Counted from the first letter of the stretch, positions 1 to 5,806 are shown. The stretch is DNA of 7,247 bases from Flavobacteriaceae bacterium (GCA_030590765.1 JAUVCP010000104.1:1-7247), one strand, 5' to 3'. A program made the numbers and translations. Notes: generated by a model not told the origin, from the sequence alone.

Positions 1-2
1 GG

Positions 3-40
3 TAATATTTTTGAAATATCATGATATATCAAAAATATTA
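3..40. repeat. 38-bp near-perfect AT-rich palindrome
   Basis: Positions 3-21 and 22-40 are reverse complements at 18 of 19 positions. The only mismatch is A15 against A28, and the centre is CATG with ATATCATGATAT around it. The repeat lies in the non-coding stretch beyond the 3' end of the minus-strand T9SS gene. Neither side carries a clear T-run, so it is not a standard intrinsic terminator on either strand. It could be a protein-binding palindrome, a transcript-end hairpin or the edge of a repeat element continuing outside the window. The structure is directly visible; the role is unknown. Confidence 0.6.
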
Positions 41-77
41 TACAAAAAAGATTGCTTTTAATTTGAATTCCCAATGG

Positions 78-119
78 GTTTGATGAATTTTACCATATCC
101 TTGTCAAGTTTCATCAAAC
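78..119. repeat. Inverted repeat, 10-bp arms, 22-nt spacer
   Basis: GTTTGATGAA at 78-87 is repeated in inverted orientation as TTCATCAAAC at 110-119, with a 22-nt spacer. It lies about 85 bp beyond the stop codon of the minus-strand T9SS gene. In the transcript of that gene it could form a 3' stem-loop, but no T-run follows, so termination is only a possibility. The rest of 1-204 shows a 9-bp direct repeat TGTGAAAAA (156-164 and 176-184) and no supported gene. Confidence 0.4.
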
Positions 120-204
120 TATCCCGTTAGTCCTTCAGAAATTCACCTTCGAATATGTGAAAAATTCATCTAAACTGTGAAAAAATATTAAGTCGAACTC
201 AGGT

Positions 205-3200
205 TTATAGTAGCACTTTTTTTATCAGCACTTTTGAATTTTTTAGCCGAACCTTTAAATAATAGATTCCTTTGGTATTAAATAAATTTTTTGGTAAAGC
301 CAGCTCTCTTTGATTGCTTGTATAATTATTGATCTTTCTTCCCAAAACATCAAAAATACCCAATGAGGAAATTATGCTTTTATTTGTTGTTGATACCATT
401 AACTGATCGGATGTTTTGGTTATGATTAATTTTTCATTTTTTGCTGATACATCTGTTAAATCATCATTTTTTAATATTGCATTATCAAATTGTAAAGAAA
501 ATCTATTCTGAAGTTTTGTGTTTTTTTGTATTTTAAATGCATAGGGTTCTTTGTTCAATAAATGGATCTTATTGAGTTCCTTATCCAGCAAGTAAATATC
601 AAGTTCATTGAAAACCCCATCAGTCTGCGCTAGTTTAATTTTTAATTCAATTTCCTCATCAACAGCAGAAGTTACACCAAGAGGGATGATCTCATTTCCC
701 TGAAAAGGGGGTAAACCTTGAATTGCCAGTTCATGGTCATCTGCAATGGAATAGAATGAGATATAATTATTCCCATCAAAGCGCTGTCCATCGAAATTTG
801 ATTCAAAAGAAGTGCTTGCACCATTTATGAAACCGATCAATATTTGACTAAAGGCACCTTCATTATTAAAAAGATTTAACCATATTTTATCTTTTTCCTT
901 TGCTTTCTCTACCTTCAAAGGTGTGCTTTTGAAAAAGTTATTATTGTGAGATTTCATTCTCATGCTATTTTTAAATTTGATATTTCCTTCATTAAGTGCT
1001 TCCACAAAAAACCCTTGTCCACTTGAAATATAACCAGATGGTATTGAACCATTGGAGTATGCTGCAATTCCACCAGTACCTACCGTGTACATTGCATAGT
1101 CATCTGTACAATATTTTTGAGTACTATTGGCTGCTGTACTGTGTGTCCAAAAATAAATTGAGCCACTCAAAATTGTTTTATTATGTTGGTTGTTCAGTAG
1201 TGAATCTGCGATAATTGCTGAAGGGTAGGGGTTGCCAATGAAATTCCAGTCATCTTCATTATTGCTATTGTCACCACTCAACTGAACAGAAACATCAATC
1301 GCTCCATTGTTGATCTCACCACTAAAAATAACAGATTGAGTATTGATAAATGGGCTTGTAATTGGAGCCATTACTGTATAACCTTTTCCGATTAACATTA
1401 AATCGTTCGCTGACTGCCACGCATTTTCATCATCATCATTACTGTCATTATCAGCATCAATATAGTTTGGAGTTTCAAAAGTATAGAATGAATTTTGTGG
1501 TGAAGCAGAAAATACCTTAGATAAAGTTGCATTTTTTACAGGAGATGACCAATAAGTATAATCATAAGGTTTTATAATAGTAGTAGTTTTGTAAATATTT
1601 GTCGTCCCGTTATTGATTACCGTACCTGAATCATTGATCATAAATACCGAACCTTGATGTAATACTTCTAGTGCTCCATTTACAGTGAGGTCATTCTTGA
1701 TAGAGATGTGATGCTCGCTGCCAACTTCTAATGTTGCATTTGCTGATATGGAGAGATTACATACCTCTAAATTGCTATTTGTCAATGTGCTATAGTTGTG
1801 GGCAATTACAACGCTTCTTCGCATGTCAGGCAAACCATTGTCCCATTTATTATCTGCATTATATGTAGTAGAACCAATATAATGCTCTCCAACTCTTATG
1901 TTTAAACCTTTTGATGCTGCATTTACATCTGAAATTTCAAATAAGATCCAGTCTTCTACATTAAAACCAGTAGAAGGTTTAGCATTTTCACATCCATATT
2001 TTCTTACAAAAGATCTGTTATTACCCCAATAACTGTTATTGCCAATAACATCTGTTTTATTGATCCAACAGGATTCATCATCTGTTGTAGAGATGATAAT
2101 AATATCATTACCATCAAATGTGCAAATATTTGTCTTTATTTCATTTCCATCTATGGCATACTCTGGAGAGTTTACATTGAGACTGGCACTATATTTTAAG
2201 ATTTCTCCCGGATTTAATTCTGGAATGATTTTTTTGACACTTGGCTTCCTGCCAATTGGATTACTGGCATCTTCATTTCTATAAAGAGCAAGATAAAATT
2301 CATCATTTTGTGTTGGAGAATTACTGATATTTGTTATTTCCAGCCATTTGTTATTTCCTTCACCTTCGTAGTATTGTGTGATCATCAACGGACTGGAAGT
2401 TGATCCGGTTCCTTCTCCTTTGATGATAAAATTAAAAGGATTCTCAGAGGCGTCATTGTTGCTAATACTTATCATTGCAGTTTTGATTCCCTTTGTGGAA
2501 GATTTGAAATTAATCTCAAATTGTATGCTGTCGTTTGGTGATATATTGGAAACCGAATTATCTGTGAAGGTAAAATCAGATGCATTTGTACCTAGGATCT
2601 TTATTTCATCAATATTTAAAATGTCATTACCTGTGTTTTTAATTGTAAATGATTTGGAAATCCCGTTTTCAAAAGAGGCTTCAATACTTCCAAAATAGGT
2701 GTTGTTATTTGAGTCAGGAATCAAACTACCATCAGAGATATTATTAGAATTCCCACTAACTTCAATTTCAGGAATAGTACCACTGCAATAGGATACATGA
2801 GATTGCAAATTGCTTAGATCTTCTAAACCATATGTGTCCCACTCATCTTCGTTATATTGGTTATTCGGACTTTGAACGTTACTTTTTCTACGTAAAGTGA
2901 TGTTTTCAGCAAAATTAATATCCTCTCCAATAAACCCTATAATATCAATAATTTCTTCGTTTTTGCGAAGTGCAATCTTATCATTTCCATTAAAATCCAT
3001 TACTGAACTTCCAGAAGAAATATCGGCATCAATACTTAAATTCTCTGTTATATCTTCAATTATAATAACACCATAAGCAGAGATTGCTCCGGTAAGAGAA
3101 ATGGAACCTGTAGGATCTAAATTGGCGTTTGTGTATTTTATAAGGTCATACTCAGTAAGATCTATTTCCTGATTTGTTGGATTGTATATTTCAATATAGT

Positions 3201-3825
3201 TATTTCTATAGGTTGTTCCAGAAGAAGTTCCTTCAACATACTCAGAGATCATTAAATCAGTACAATAGGAAATCTGTGTACCTGTAAGTTTAACATTATC
3301 GATTCCTAAATAATCATCCTGTCCATTTTGTTTGATAGAAATGATCAATCGGATATGAGAAGAAGTATTAGGAATATGAATGGTTGCGGTTTCCCATCCA
3401 TTGGTAGAGGAATTTGAATTACCTTCAAAAAGTATGATCTCTCCCTGACTTATTTCATTTAAGAAAACCTCAAATTTTATGTCATCACCATTATCCAGTT
3501 CAAAAGCATTGTAATCAAAACTTAAAATTACATTTCTAAATTCAGAGATGTCTAAACTGGAGAAATTTAATGATTCAAAACCATTTCCAGCACATGAACC
3601 ATTGAGGTCTTGAACACCCCAAAATTGACTACCGTCACTTGGATCAATATTTTCAAGAAATTCGTTATAATTCCATGAATCTCCATCCAGAGAGCAGGGA
3701 GGCGTTGACAGTGTGAAATTCCAATTGTCACCACTGGTTTCAAAACTTTGGTGCGCAATGATTGTTTGTGCGAAAAATTGATTTGCAGAAAAGCTAAAAA
3801 CTAAAAAAAAGACATACTTCAGCAT
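205..3825 (-). CDS. Secreted T9SS type A sorting-domain protein with lamin-tail and choice-of-anchor-D-like domains
   Basis: A 1206-residue multidomain exported protein. Residues 1-19 form a signal peptide (Lys3, a Phe-rich core, probable cleavage in FFA|Q). Residues about 25-183 are a beta-rich module ending GIDNVKLTGT, like jelly-roll carbohydrate-binding domains. Residues about 187-345 resemble a lamin tail domain (LMISEYVEG, NNYIEIYNPT). Residues about 352-473 match the choice-of-anchor-D/ASH pattern (SFTIKNTGND, FEINFKSSTKGIKTA, IIKGEG). Residues about 478-640 look like a second, more divergent lamin tail domain. Residues about 640-950 are beta-rich, with WDNGLP near 661, an acidic run DADNDSNDDDE near 790 that might bind calcium, and WNFIGNPYPS near 860. 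Residues 1132-1206 are the T9SS type A sorting domain (IFDVLGRKI, GIYYLKV, KKVLL end), normally cleaved at the outer membrane after export. I see no catalytic domain, so adhesion or surface-matrix function is an inference. It is transcribed alone, divergent from recX. Start chosen because the signal peptide begins directly at this ATG. Confidence 0.9.
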   Translation of the reverse strand: MLKYVFFLVFSFSANQFFAQTIIAHQSFETSGDNWNFTLSTPPCSLDGDSWNYNEFLENIDPSDGSQFWGVQDLNGSCAGNGFESLNFSSLDISEFRNVILSFDYNAFELDNGDDIKFEVFLNEISQGEIILFEGNSNSSTNGWETATIHIPNTSSHIRLIISIKQNGQDDYLGIDNVKLTGTQISYCTDLMISEYVEGTSSGTTYRNNYIEIYNPTNQEIDLTEYDLIKYTNANLDPTGSISLTGAISAYGVIIIEDITENLSIDADISSGSSVMDFNGNDKIALRKNEEIIDIIGFIGEDINFAENITLRRKSNVQSPNNQYNEDEWDTYGLEDLSNLQSHVSYCSGTIPEIEVSGNSNNISDGSLIPDSNNNTYFGSIEASFENGISKSFTIKNTGNDILNIDEIKILGTNASDFTFTDNSVSNISPNDSIQFEINFKSSTKGIKTAMISISNNDASENPFNFIIKGEGTGSTSSPLMITQYYEGEGNNKWLEITNISNSPTQNDEFYLALYRNEDASNPIGRKPSVKKIIPELNPGEILKYSASLNVNSPEYAIDGNEIKTNICTFDGNDIIIISTTDDESCWINKTDVIGNNSYWGNNRSFVRKYGCENAKPSTGFNVEDWILFEISDVNAASKGLNIRVGEHYIGSTTYNADNKWDNGLPDMRRSVVIAHNYSTLTNSNLEVCNLSISANATLEVGSEHHISIKNDLTVNGALEVLHQGSVFMINDSGTVINNGTTNIYKTTTIIKPYDYTYWSSPVKNATLSKVFSASPQNSFYTFETPNYIDADNDSNDDDENAWQSANDLMLIGKGYTVMAPITSPFINTQSVIFSGEINNGAIDVSVQLSGDNSNNEDDWNFIGNPYPSAIIADSLLNNQHNKTILSGSIYFWTHSTAANSTQKYCTDDYAMYTVGTGGIAAYSNGSIPSGYISSGQGFFVEALNEGNIKFKNSMRMKSHNNNFFKSTPLKVEKAKEKDKIWLNLFNNEGAFSQILIGFINGASTSFESNFDGQRFDGNNYISFYSIADDHELAIQGLPPFQGNEIIPLGVTSAVDEEIELKIKLAQTDGVFNELDIYLLDKELNKIHLLNKEPYAFKIQKNTKLQNRFSLQFDNAILKNDDLTDVSAKNEKLIITKTSDQLMVSTTNKSIISSLGIFDVLGRKINNYTSNQRELALPKNLFNTKGIYYLKVRLKNSKVLIKKVLL

Positions 3826-3888
3826 AATAATACAGGATTAGTTTGGTTAATAATTTGCGAAGAGTACTTTTGCTATCTCTTTTATACC

Positions 3889-4374
3889 ATGAAAAACAAA
3901 AGGTTAACATATACGGTGGAAGAATCGCAAAAAAAGTTAGAAAATTATTGTGCCTATCAGGATCGTTGTCATAAGGAGGTAGAAAAAAAACTTTATGAAA
4001 TGCATATGATTCCAGAAGCTAAAGAGTTGATATTATTACACTTGATGGAGCATAATTTTTTAAATGAAGAACGATTTTCTAAAAATTTTGCTCGCGGAAA
4101 ATTCAGAATAAAAAAATGGGGTAAACGGCGAATCATTCGTGAATTAAAATTCAAAGATATTTCTGAATACAATATCAAAAAAGGATTACAGGAAATAGAT
4201 TCCGATGAATATTTAGAAACTTTAAAAGAAATTGCATTAAAGAAAAGAGATTCAATTTCAGAAAAGAATGTGTTTAAAAAAAGTCAAAAAATAACGAACT
4301 TTTTATTGTATCGAGGTTTTGAAAATGATTTGATTTATAAGGTTGTTAAAGAAATTGTAGGTCTGAAAAATTAA
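3889..4374 (+). CDS. recX: Regulatory protein RecX
   Basis: A 161-residue protein, the usual length for RecX. RecX proteins bind RecA filaments and modulate (mostly inhibit) recombinase and coprotease activity in the cytoplasm. The protein is all-helical in appearance, with three-helix repeats. The family signature is clear in the middle: FLNEERFSKNFARGKFRIKKWG, residues about 57-78 (written here without its flanks), followed by RRIIRELKFKDIS, equivalent to the family pattern 'fiDDerFA...kwG..rI..eL..kgI'. The first in-frame ATG gives the whole N-terminal repeat; no Shine-Dalgarno is seen, as expected in Bacteroidota. It is not next to recA here. The 63-bp gap to the divergent T9SS gene must hold the promoters for both; I could not identify convincing -33/-7 elements there. 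yqeY follows 62 bp downstream but has its own likely promoter. Confidence 0.88.
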   Translation: MKNKRLTYTVEESQKKLENYCAYQDRCHKEVEKKLYEMHMIPEAKELILLHLMEHNFLNEERFSKNFARGKFRIKKWGKRRIIRELKFKDISEYNIKKGLQEIDSDEYLETLKEIALKKRDSISEKNVFKKSQKITNFLLYRGFENDLIYKVVKEIVGLKN

Positions 4375-4406
4375 AATTAAAGAGTCAAGGCATGAATACT
4401 TTTTAG

Positions 4407-4414
4407 TATATTTG
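4407..4414 (+). promoter_or_regulatory. Bacteroidota-type -7 element upstream of yqeY
   Basis: TATATTTG matches the Bacteroidota primary-sigma -7 consensus TAnnTTTG exactly and lies 22 bp before the yqeY ATG. That leaves a short A-rich leader without a Shine-Dalgarno. I see no good TTTG/TTG -33 element at the expected 17-23 bp upstream, so the call rests on the -7 box and its position alone. Confidence 0.55.
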
Positions 4415-4436
4415 TTCGCTTTAAACAAGAATAGAT

Positions 4437-4883
4437 ATGAGTCTGCAAAAACAAGTAATGGAGCAAATGAAAACAGCGATGAAATCGAAAGATAAAGTTG
4501 CTTTAGAATCATTGAGAGCTCTAAAAGCGGCTTTTTTATTAGCTAATACCAGTGGAAGTGCTGTGGAAATAAGCAAGGAGGAAGAGATTAAAATTGTTCA
4601 AAAGTTGGTAAAACAAAGAAAGGATAGTGCAGCCATTTTTGATGAACAAGGTAGAACTGATCTGTCAGAACCAGAAAAAGCACAAGCCAAAATTTTAGAA
4701 CAGTTTTTGCCCAAGCAGATGAGTGAGGAAGAATTAAAAGGAGTTATTGCTGAGATAGTTTCAAAAACCGGAGCAAGTTCAATGAAAGATATGGGTAAGG
4801 TGATGGGAATGGCATCTAAACAACTTGCAGGAAAAGCAGATGGAAAAGCTATTTCAATGGCAGTTAAGGAATTGTTGAGTTAA
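4437..4883 (+). CDS. yqeY: GatB/YqeY domain-containing protein
   Basis: A 148-residue protein matching the stand-alone YqeY family over its full length. The N-terminal helical part has the typical MEQMKTAMKSKDKVALESLR pattern (residues about 8-27). The centre has KLVKQRKDSAAIFDEQGR and the QFLPKQMSEEEL motif. The C-terminal helical tail-like domain, shared with the GatB subunit of tRNA amidotransferase, ends in GKADGKAISMAVKELL. In GatB this domain contacts tRNA; the role of free YqeY is not settled, and tRNA binding is a family-based guess. The protein is cytoplasmic, with no signal peptide or membrane segment. It follows recX by 62 bp with its own -7 element. Closely after the stop, AAGCC (4882-4886) and GGCTT (4904-4908) could pair as a weak 3' stem, which is not a convincing terminator. 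Confidence 0.92.
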   Translation: MSLQKQVMEQMKTAMKSKDKVALESLRALKAAFLLANTSGSAVEISKEEEIKIVQKLVKQRKDSAAIFDEQGRTDLSEPEKAQAKILEQFLPKQMSEEELKGVIAEIVSKTGASSMKDMGKVMGMASKQLAGKADGKAISMAVKELLS

Positions 4884-5043
4884 GCCACTAAACTCCAGAA
4901 GAAGGCTTTAGATTTGATTTGAATAGATTTAACAAGATAAGCTCAGAGAGTAGAGAAGTTTCCCTTAGAGAGTTATTAAATAGTAAATCGACTCTCCTGG
5001 GTCTAACGAATCTAGGAGGCCTTAACAATTTTAAATATAATTG
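4884..5043. other. Gene-free stretch between yqeY and the GIY-YIG remnant
   Basis: This 160-bp stretch has stops in the frame of the downstream GIY-YIG remnant (TAG at 5013) and no recognisable similarity to the missing 5' part of that gene. It contains the hairpin described at 4994-5018. At its very end is TATAATTG (5036-5043), one mismatch from a TAnnTTTG -7 element, which lies immediately before the point where similarity to the downstream GIY-YIG copy begins. Whether it is used as a promoter cannot be told. Confidence 0.5.
4994..5018 (+). repeat. Hairpin with 9-bp stem, overlapping an alternative pairing
   Basis: CTCCTGGGT (4994-5002) pairs with ATCTAGGAG (5010-5018) around a 7-nt loop CTAACGA, using two G-U pairs if read as RNA. 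The left arm also overlaps ACTCTC (4991-4996), which can pair with GAGAGT at 4968-4973, so two mutually exclusive stems are possible. Only a weakly T-rich sequence follows (ACAATTTT), so it is not a clear terminator. It could equally be a remnant of a repeat element. Confidence 0.35.
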
Positions 5044-5144
5044 TATCAAGAGTTGAAGCAAGAAAAAGAGAAAAGTATTTAAAATCCGGAAATGGTAGAA
5101 AGTATTTGAGAGTAATAATTAATAAGGCCCCGTGGCGCAACTGA
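5044..5144 (+). pseudogene. 3' remnant of a GIY-YIG nuclease gene
   Basis: From 5046 to the TGA at 5142-5144 this encodes 32 residues, beginning SRVEARKREKYLKSGNGR and ending KAPWRN. It aligns with residues 54-86 of the intact GIY-YIG protein encoded at 5216-5476. Nucleotide similarity starts abruptly at TATCAAG (5044). No start codon exists upstream in frame before a stop at 5013, and the GIY and YIG motifs are absent. The differences from the intact copy are eight substitutions and one in-frame 3-nt gap before the tRNA. They fall as three synonymous codons plus mainly conservative changes (R/K, V/I, N/S), with one K/E change. This suggests both copies evolved under protein-level selection before this one was truncated. 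The stop lies in the D-loop of the adjoining broken tRNA, exactly as in the intact copy. Confidence 0.8.
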
Positions 5145-5207
5145 ATAGCGCATCAGACCTGCCACGCCGGCAGGCGGGTTTCGGCTCTGAGGGTTACAAG
5201 TTTGAAT
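5126..5207 (+). pseudogene. Broken tRNA-Arg copy with a 21-nt insertion
   Basis: Positions 5126-5157 are identical to tRNA positions 1-31 of the intact tRNA-Arg at 5458-5531 (acceptor 5' strand, D-arm, first half of the anticodon stem). A 21-nt insertion (5158-5178) follows. Positions 5179-5207 then match tRNA positions 32-60 with one change (ACAAG for ACAGG in the T-stem). Similarity stops at T60: the 3' half of the T-stem, the acceptor 3' strand and the discriminator base are missing and replaced by the A-rich leader of the downstream GIY-YIG gene. Without the 3' acceptor strand it cannot be a functional tRNA. The D-loop A19 and T-loop T56 variants are shared with the intact copy, showing common origin. 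Confidence 0.88.
5158..5178 (+). repeat. GC-rich palindromic insertion in the tRNA pseudogene
   Basis: These 21 nt have no counterpart in the intact tRNA and sit exactly between tRNA positions 31 and 32, the junction of anticodon stem and loop. The insert contains CCTGCC (5158-5163) and GGCAGG (5169-5174) as an inverted repeat with loop ACGCC, followed by CGGG. It is strikingly GC-rich against an AT-rich background. It resembles the short GC-rich palindromic intergenic repeats I have seen in Bacteroidota genomes, but I cannot confirm a family. No target-site duplication is visible. Confidence 0.6.
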
Positions 5208-5215
5208 AAAAATAA

Positions 5216-5476
5216 ATGCATTTTGTATATGTTTTATATAGTTTAAAATTTGATAGAACTTATACAGGAATGACCACAGAGATTGAAAGAAGAATAAAAG
5301 AACATAATAATAAACAAAATAGATCAACAAAAGCGTATACTCCATGGATTTTAATTCACAAAGAGGGATTTATATCAAGAGTTGAAGCAAGAAAAAGAGA
5401 AAAGTATTTAAAGTCAGGAAATGGCAGAGAATATTTGAAAATAATAATTAGTAAAAAGGCCCCGTGGCGCAACTGA
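5216..5476 (+). CDS. Small GIY-YIG nuclease family protein
   Basis: An 86-residue single-domain GIY-YIG protein, the normal size for the stand-alone YhbQ/UvrC-N-like group. The paired motifs are VYVLYS (residues 4-9, Tyr5 in the GIY position) and TYTGMT (15-20, Tyr16 in the YIG position). The conserved Arg is in ERRIKEHN (24-31, Arg25/26). The C-terminal helix VEARKREKYLK (56-66) carries candidate metal-binding Glu57 and Glu62, followed by the SGNGREYL segment typical of the group. The set of catalytic-type residues appears complete, so it is probably an active DNA nuclease, target unknown. The ATG is 8 bp after the end of the broken tRNA copy. Unusually, the last codons (part of Lys81, then APWRN and TGA) are written in the 5' end of the following tRNA gene, a 19-nt overlap. 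RNase P maturation of that tRNA would cut the mRNA within codon 81. No clear promoter of its own is seen. Confidence 0.85.
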   Translation: MHFVYVLYSLKFDRTYTGMTTEIERRIKEHNNKQNRSTKAYTPWILIHKEGFISRVEARKREKYLKSGNGREYLKIIISKKAPWRN

Positions 5477-5531
5477 ATAGCGCATCAGATTTCGGCTCTG
5501 AGGGTTACAGGTTTGAATCCTGTCGGGGTCA
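5458..5531 (+). tRNA. tRNA-Arg (anticodon UCG)
   Basis: A complete 74-nt cloverleaf. Acceptor GGCCCCG pairs with CGGGGTC (5524-5530, one G-U). The D-stem is GCGC/GCGC around the 9-nt loop AACTGAATA. The anticodon stem TCAGA/TCTGA encloses loop TTTCGGC with anticodon TCG at 34-36, reading CGA and probably other CGN codons. The variable loop is GGGTT, the T-stem ACAGG/CCTGT with loop TTTGAAT, and the discriminator is A5531. CCA is not encoded. The normally invariant G19 and C56 are here A19 and T56, a paired change that would keep the D-loop/T-loop contact. The gene overlaps the 3' end of the GIY-YIG gene by 19 nt and is followed 12 nt later by a strong terminator. AATATTTG (5430-5437), one mismatch from a -7 element, lies 20 bp upstream inside the GIY-YIG gene and could give the tRNA its own promoter. 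Confidence 0.95.
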
Positions 5532-5543
5532 CTTAAATAAGTC

Positions 5544-5579
5544 GCAAATAACTAAAAAACAGTTATTTGCTATTTTTTT
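5544..5579 (+). terminator. Rho-independent terminator of the tRNA-Arg unit
   Basis: GCAAATAACT (5544-5553) and AGTTATTTGC (5561-5570) form a perfect 10-bp stem around a 7-nt A-rich loop, followed by TATTTTTTT (5571-5579). The stem is AT-rich but exact and the T-run is long. It lies 12 nt after the discriminator base of tRNA-Arg, so it ends the GIY-YIG/tRNA transcript. The minus-strand side has no equivalent T-run. Confidence 0.88.
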
Positions 5580-5613
5580 GTGGCAACTATTGTGGCAACA
5601 ATATATATATATA
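5578..5613. repeat. Tandem 12-bp repeat followed by an AT dinucleotide tract
   Basis: TTGTGGCAAC occurs at 5578-5587 and again at 5590-5599, giving a 12-bp unit twice in tandem, directly followed by alternating AT from 5601 to 5613. It begins in the T-run of the tRNA terminator. Sites just downstream of tRNA genes are frequent integration points for mobile elements, but no integrase gene or matching tRNA 3'-end copy is seen in the window, so an att role is only a possibility. From 5614 to 5806 I see no supported gene, only a 7-bp repeat ATAGGAT (5767-5773, 5782-5788) near the 3' end of hemN. Confidence 0.5.
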
Positions 5614-5806
5614 AACCTATCTCATTCTAGTCTTATTTACTCTTTATTCTTATAAAATGTAGACAGAAAAGCATAAATAGAATAAATAACCTTTTTTAGG
5701 CAGTAAAGAAATGTAACGTAATTCTCTCTCTTCTATTTTATATAAGTGATTAAAAAATTTAAGACTATAGGATTAAAATTGATAGGATATAATAGTTAAA
5801 AATCTT

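Noticed and set aside
996..2698. Several plus-strand open frames inside the large minus-strand gene, and a minus-strand frame at 3567-3758
   Set aside because: They are shadows of the 1206-codon T9SS gene, which has a signal peptide, recognisable domains and a sorting domain; the alternative translations show none.
3993..4512. Minus-strand open frames opposite recX and the start of yqeY
   Set aside because: Both lie opposite well-recognised genes and have no family features.
4882..4908. Intrinsic terminator after yqeY
   Set aside because: The possible stem is only 5 bp with a 17-nt loop and no T-run, so it is not separable from chance.
5046..5144. Remnant as a functional short peptide gene
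   Set aside because: No in-frame start codon lies between the stop at 5013 and the conserved region, and the GIY and YIG motifs are missing.
5126..5207. Group I intron or functional intron in a tRNA gene
   Set aside because: The insert is only 21 nt, far below any self-splicing intron, and the tRNA copy lacks its 3' acceptor strand, so it could not be restored by splicing.
5079..5345. Minus-strand open frame of 88 codons
   Set aside because: It runs antisense through the GIY-YIG gene, the broken tRNA and the palindrome, with no recognisable protein features.
5464..5655. Open frame beginning MAQLNSASDFGSEG across the tRNA
   Set aside because: It is the conceptual translation of the tRNA-Arg gene itself and its terminator, a classic false protein; the cloverleaf explains the sequence fully.
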